36,671 nt of DNA from NCBI GenBank assembly GCA_904502185.1, contig CAJGDX010000012.1, forward strand, positions 1 to 36,671, given 5' to 3'. Shown here one piece after another: positions 34,294 to 36,671 of the stretch. Source of the stretch: an uncultured Bacteroidaceae bacterium (GTDB taxonomy: Bacteria > Bacteroidota > Bacteroidia > Bacteroidales > Bacteroidaceae). Position 1 is the stretch's first letter, and each line of letters begins with the position of its first letter. Under the pieces are notes generated by a model. The model did no database searches. It saw only the letters and a program-made list of their open reading frames with translations, and had not been told where the DNA came from. Made by a program: the position numbers and the translations under genes.

Positions 34294-34986
34294 ATGGAAA
34301 AGATCATCAAAACCGAAAAAATCAAGAAAGCGTTCCGCACCGAGGAACTTGAAACATGGGCACTCAACGGCGTAGACTTCGAAGTGTCAAAGGGAGAATT
34401 TGTGGCAATCATGGGCCCCTCGGGCTGTGGCAAGTCTACACTGCTCAACATACTGGGACTGCTAGACAACCCCACCGAGGGAAGCTACTACCTCAACGGC
34501 ACAGATGTAGCCAGCTTCACCGAAGGAGAGCGCACCGACCTGCGCAAAGGTGTAATAGGCTTTGTATTCCAGAGCTTCAACCTGATAGACGACCTCAATG
34601 TCTACGAGAACATAGAACTGCCGCTGCTCTACATGGGAGTATCGAAGAAGGAGCGCAAGGAGCGCGTAGAGGCAGCAATGGAGCGTATGGACATAACACA
34701 CCGCTCCAAACATTTTCCGCAGCAGCTCTCCGGCGGACAGCAGCAGCGTGTGGCGATAGCGCGTGCAGTGGTAGCGCTCCCCGAAATAATCCTTGCCGAC
34801 GAGCCTACAGGTAACCTCGACTCGAAGAACGGTATCGAGGTGATGGAACTGCTGCGCCGTCTCAACAGCGAGGGCACAACCATAGTGATGGTAACCCACT
34901 CGCAACGCGATGCCTCGTATGCCGACCGAGTAGTGAACCTCTTCGATGGTGAAGTGACAATAGAGACAAGCAACAAGAACATCTAG
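34294..34986 (+). CDS. ABC transporter ATP-binding protein (MacB/LolD type)
   Basis: Cytoplasmic motor subunit of 230 residues. Walker A is GPSGCGKST (41-49), the Q loop is in GFVFQSFNL (89-97), the signature LSGGQQQR (145-152), Walker B IILADEPTG (165-173) with the catalytic Glu170, and the switch histidine in MVTHSQ. The sequence falls in the LolD/MacB/FtsE class that works with FtsX-type permeases and often drives mechanotransmission rather than direct membrane transport. The permease gene starts 12 nt later. Confidence 0.94.
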   Translation: MEKIIKTEKIKKAFRTEELETWALNGVDFEVSKGEFVAIMGPSGCGKSTLLNILGLLDNPTEGSYYLNGTDVASFTEGERTDLRKGVIGFVFQSFNLIDDLNVYENIELPLLYMGVSKKERKERVEAAMERMDITHRSKHFPQQLSGGQQQRVAIARAVVALPEIILADEPTGNLDSKNGIEVMELLRRLNSEGTTIVMVTHSQRDASYADRVVNLFDGEVTIETSNKNI

Positions 34987-34998
34987 TGCACCATAGCC

Positions 34999-36671
34999 AT
35001 GCTTATACATTATATAAAAATGGCAGTGCGCCAGCTGCTGAAATACAAATTCCACACAATTGTGTCGGCACTCTGCATGGCGGTTGGACTGACAATAAAC
35101 GGCTACATAGGCACAGCCGTAAAATGCCAGTTTACAGATGGAACTTTAGTCAGCATCCCCAAAAGAAGCGGGGAAACTACTACTTATGCCGAATATAAAG
35201 ATATAGTTGATAAGGGCATCGAGGGAGTGTGCAGATTCCACACCCACGACTATACACATGAAAAACTGTTGGCCTACAGCGACAATGTAGAAGAACTTTA
35301 TCCCATTAGGGCAAGAGGTATTTCGAACGTTTTTTTCAGGAACCACTACGACCCGCGAGGCTCTTTGGTACTTTCAGGACGCGACTCCATCGGTGAAGAT
35401 GAGATTCTTATAGCACGGCAGTTGGCTGAGAGGATTTTCGGTGAGAAGGACCCCATTGGCCGCACCCTTACGTTGCTGAATGATACATTAAGCAACGACG
35501 GCAGCCGCAAAGAGAAATTCTACTCCGGAAAAAGCTACCGCATTGCCGGTATCTGCGAGAATATCTACACAAACGGCCATCAGTGGCAGATATATGTGCC
35601 TATGCACGACAAGGGCGAATGTGCAATGGTCTATGGCTATTTAAAGGATGGCTATTCAGTCAACGAGGTACGAAAGGCTATCGACAAGGTAGAGTGGCGT
35701 TCAGCTGATGACGGCAAGCCATACGGTATGATAGCAATCCAACAGAATTACGACAGGGATTTTTGGCTATCGATGGTGCTGTTTGTACTATTCTCGCTGC
35801 TGATATTCGCCACAGGACTCATCAACTTCATGAAGTTCGTGATACAGATGTTCTACTCTCGACAGCGTGAACTTGCCCTGCGCAAATGCCTCGGCTCGAA
35901 CAACCGCGGACTCTATATGCTGCTGGCGAGCGAAGTATTTATAATGCTCACAGTTTCGTTCTTCCTCTCCTGCATAACCAGCGAGCTTTCTGTGATGTAT
36001 CTCGATTATCTGAACGTGGATATATTCGACGAAATTCCCATGAGGATGATAATCCCCGTGCAGCTGCACACTGCGATAATGGCATTTATCGTTTCGCTTG
36101 CAGCCATTTTCCTGCCCATAATGAAACTGCGTCGCGCGAGCATGCGCGGGGCACTTATGCGCCACCGTCAGGGGAACAAGATGCGCAACTTCATGATAGG
36201 GCTTCAGTTTGCGGTAGCCATCATCAGTTTCTCGTTCCTTGCCCTTGCATTGCAGACGGAGAAAGCCGAGTACGGCCGTCACGAAGAGCAATTGTCCGAG
36301 GAGGAACTTGAACGCATTCTTGTCATCAGCAACCTACAGCACAATTGGGAGCAGATAAGGCCGTTGCTCGAAAAATTGCCCATCGTAGAGGAATTTACTT
36401 ACACTTGCCACGAGAATATGCGCAAGTCTGCGTTAAACGCTCAAAAACTGTATGTGAACAACGACTCCATCTATGCCGACATTATAGCATACGGCGATCC
36501 ATCGTACTTTAAATTCTTCAAACTGCCGGTGGATGGCAAGATTGTTCCGCCCGATGCCAATTATGTGTATATCGACAAGAAACTGCACCAAGCGCTGCTC
36601 GCCGGCGGCACATATGACGGAACAGTGGAGGTGGAAGATGGACGCAAATATCCCGTTGCCGGAGTGATAGA
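34999..36671 (+). CDS. FtsX/MacB-type ABC permease, cut by the right edge
   Basis: The frame is open from ATG 34999 to the end of the window: 557 complete codons with no stop. Membrane helices are predicted at about 18-40, 255-277, 307-327, 354-376 and 398-418. Between the first and second lies a periplasmic MacB-type domain (about 41-250). The segment RELALRKCLGSNNRGLYML (289-307) is the FtsX-family signature before the third helix. After the fourth helix a second unit begins (KMRNFMIGLQFAVAIISFSF) with another periplasmic domain, so this is the duplicated form of about 780-800 residues common in Bacteroidota. It belongs with the ATPase, adaptor and TolC-like genes upstream. The exported substrate cannot be told. 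Confidence 0.9.
   Translation, partial: MLIHYIKMAVRQLLKYKFHTIVSALCMAVGLTINGYIGTAVKCQFTDGTLVSIPKRSGETTTYAEYKDIVDKGIEGVCRFHTHDYTHEKLLAYSDNVEELYPIRARGISNVFFRNHYDPRGSLVLSGRDSIGEDEILIARQLAERIFGEKDPIGRTLTLLNDTLSNDGSRKEKFYSGKSYRIAGICENIYTNGHQWQIYVPMHDKGECAMVYGYLKDGYSVNEVRKAIDKVEWRSADDGKPYGMIAIQQNYDRDFWLSMVLFVLFSLLIFATGLINFMKFVIQMFYSRQRELALRKCLGSNNRGLYMLLASEVFIMLTVSFFLSCITSELSVMYLDYLNVDIFDEIPMRMIIPVQLHTAIMAFIVSLAAIFLPIMKLRRASMRGALMRHRQGNKMRNFMIGLQFAVAIISFSFLALALQTEKAEYGRHEEQLSEEELERILVISNLQHNWEQIRPLLEKLPIVEEFTYTCHENMRKSALNAQKLYVNNDSIYADIIAYGDPSYFKFFKLPVDGKIVPPDANYVYIDKKLHQALLAGGTYDGTVEVEDGRKYPVAGVI

Noticed and set aside
1..36671. CRISPR array, insertion sequence or prophage
   Set aside because: No regularly spaced repeats, transposase, integrase or phage structural genes were seen in any frame.

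Overview
The window looks like a chromosomal segment of a Bacteroidales bacterium (phylum Bacteroidota). This rests on several signs: near absence of Shine-Dalgarno sequences, TAnnTTTG-type -7 boxes before several genes, a Nuo operon with fused nuoCD and no nuoEFG, a TIGR02757-family protein, a GH92 lipoprotein, a GH20/DUF1460 pair, and the content of the efflux cluster. The genus cannot be named from sequence alone. There is no phage, IS or CRISPR array; this is mostly housekeeping chromosome with a few accessory modules.

Layout. (1) 1-295: the edge of a possible upstream gene and a bidirectional terminator. (2) 296-7597, minus strand: a probable four-gene operon read right to left as 2-hydroxyacid dehydrogenase, TIGR02757 protein, secreted tricorn-like S41 peptidase and MaeB malic enzyme. 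dapA (7700-8602) lies upstream, separated by a perfect 13-bp inverted repeat. (3) 8714-10410, minus: umuD-umuC mutagenic polymerase operon with a tandem GAGTACA repeat over its promoter. (4) 10530-13399, plus: GH20 hexosaminidase overlapping a DUF1460 NlpC/P60-type amidase, a likely cell-wall salvage pair. (5) 13577-14986, plus: aspA, ending in a near-perfect terminator shared with the convergent nuo operon. (6) 15066-24870, minus: nuoA-B-CD-H-I-J-K-L-M-N, a complex I lacking the NADH-input module. (7) 24871-25639: a 769-nt noncoding island holding the nuo promoter and leader, a large inverted repeat, and a highly folded stretch with two head-to-head perfect DnaA boxes. (8) 25640-28622, minus: ZIP metal transporter followed by a GH92 alpha-mannosidase lipoprotein. 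(9) 28739-31328, minus: NtrC-type response regulator and its histidine kinase, divergent from (10) 31574-36671, plus: TolC-like outer-membrane factor, HlyD-like adaptor, ABC ATPase and an FtsX/MacB-type permease that runs off the right edge.

How they work together. Modules 9 and 10 form one regulatory unit. The regulator carries the sigma-54 contact motif GAFTGA, and the efflux operon is preceded by a -24/-12 sigma-54 promoter with two GTGC-N6-GCAC palindromes about 90 and 110 bp upstream of the predicted start, where enhancer sites for such regulators lie. MaeB, AspA and Nuo fit an anaerobic fumarate/malate economy: aspartase supplies fumarate, malic enzyme supplies pyruvate and NADPH, and Nuo feeds electrons into the quinone pool, probably from ferredoxin or another non-NADH donor. 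The most unusual parts are the sigma-54 efflux switch, the structured island at 25286-25514 and the repeat over the umuDC promoter.
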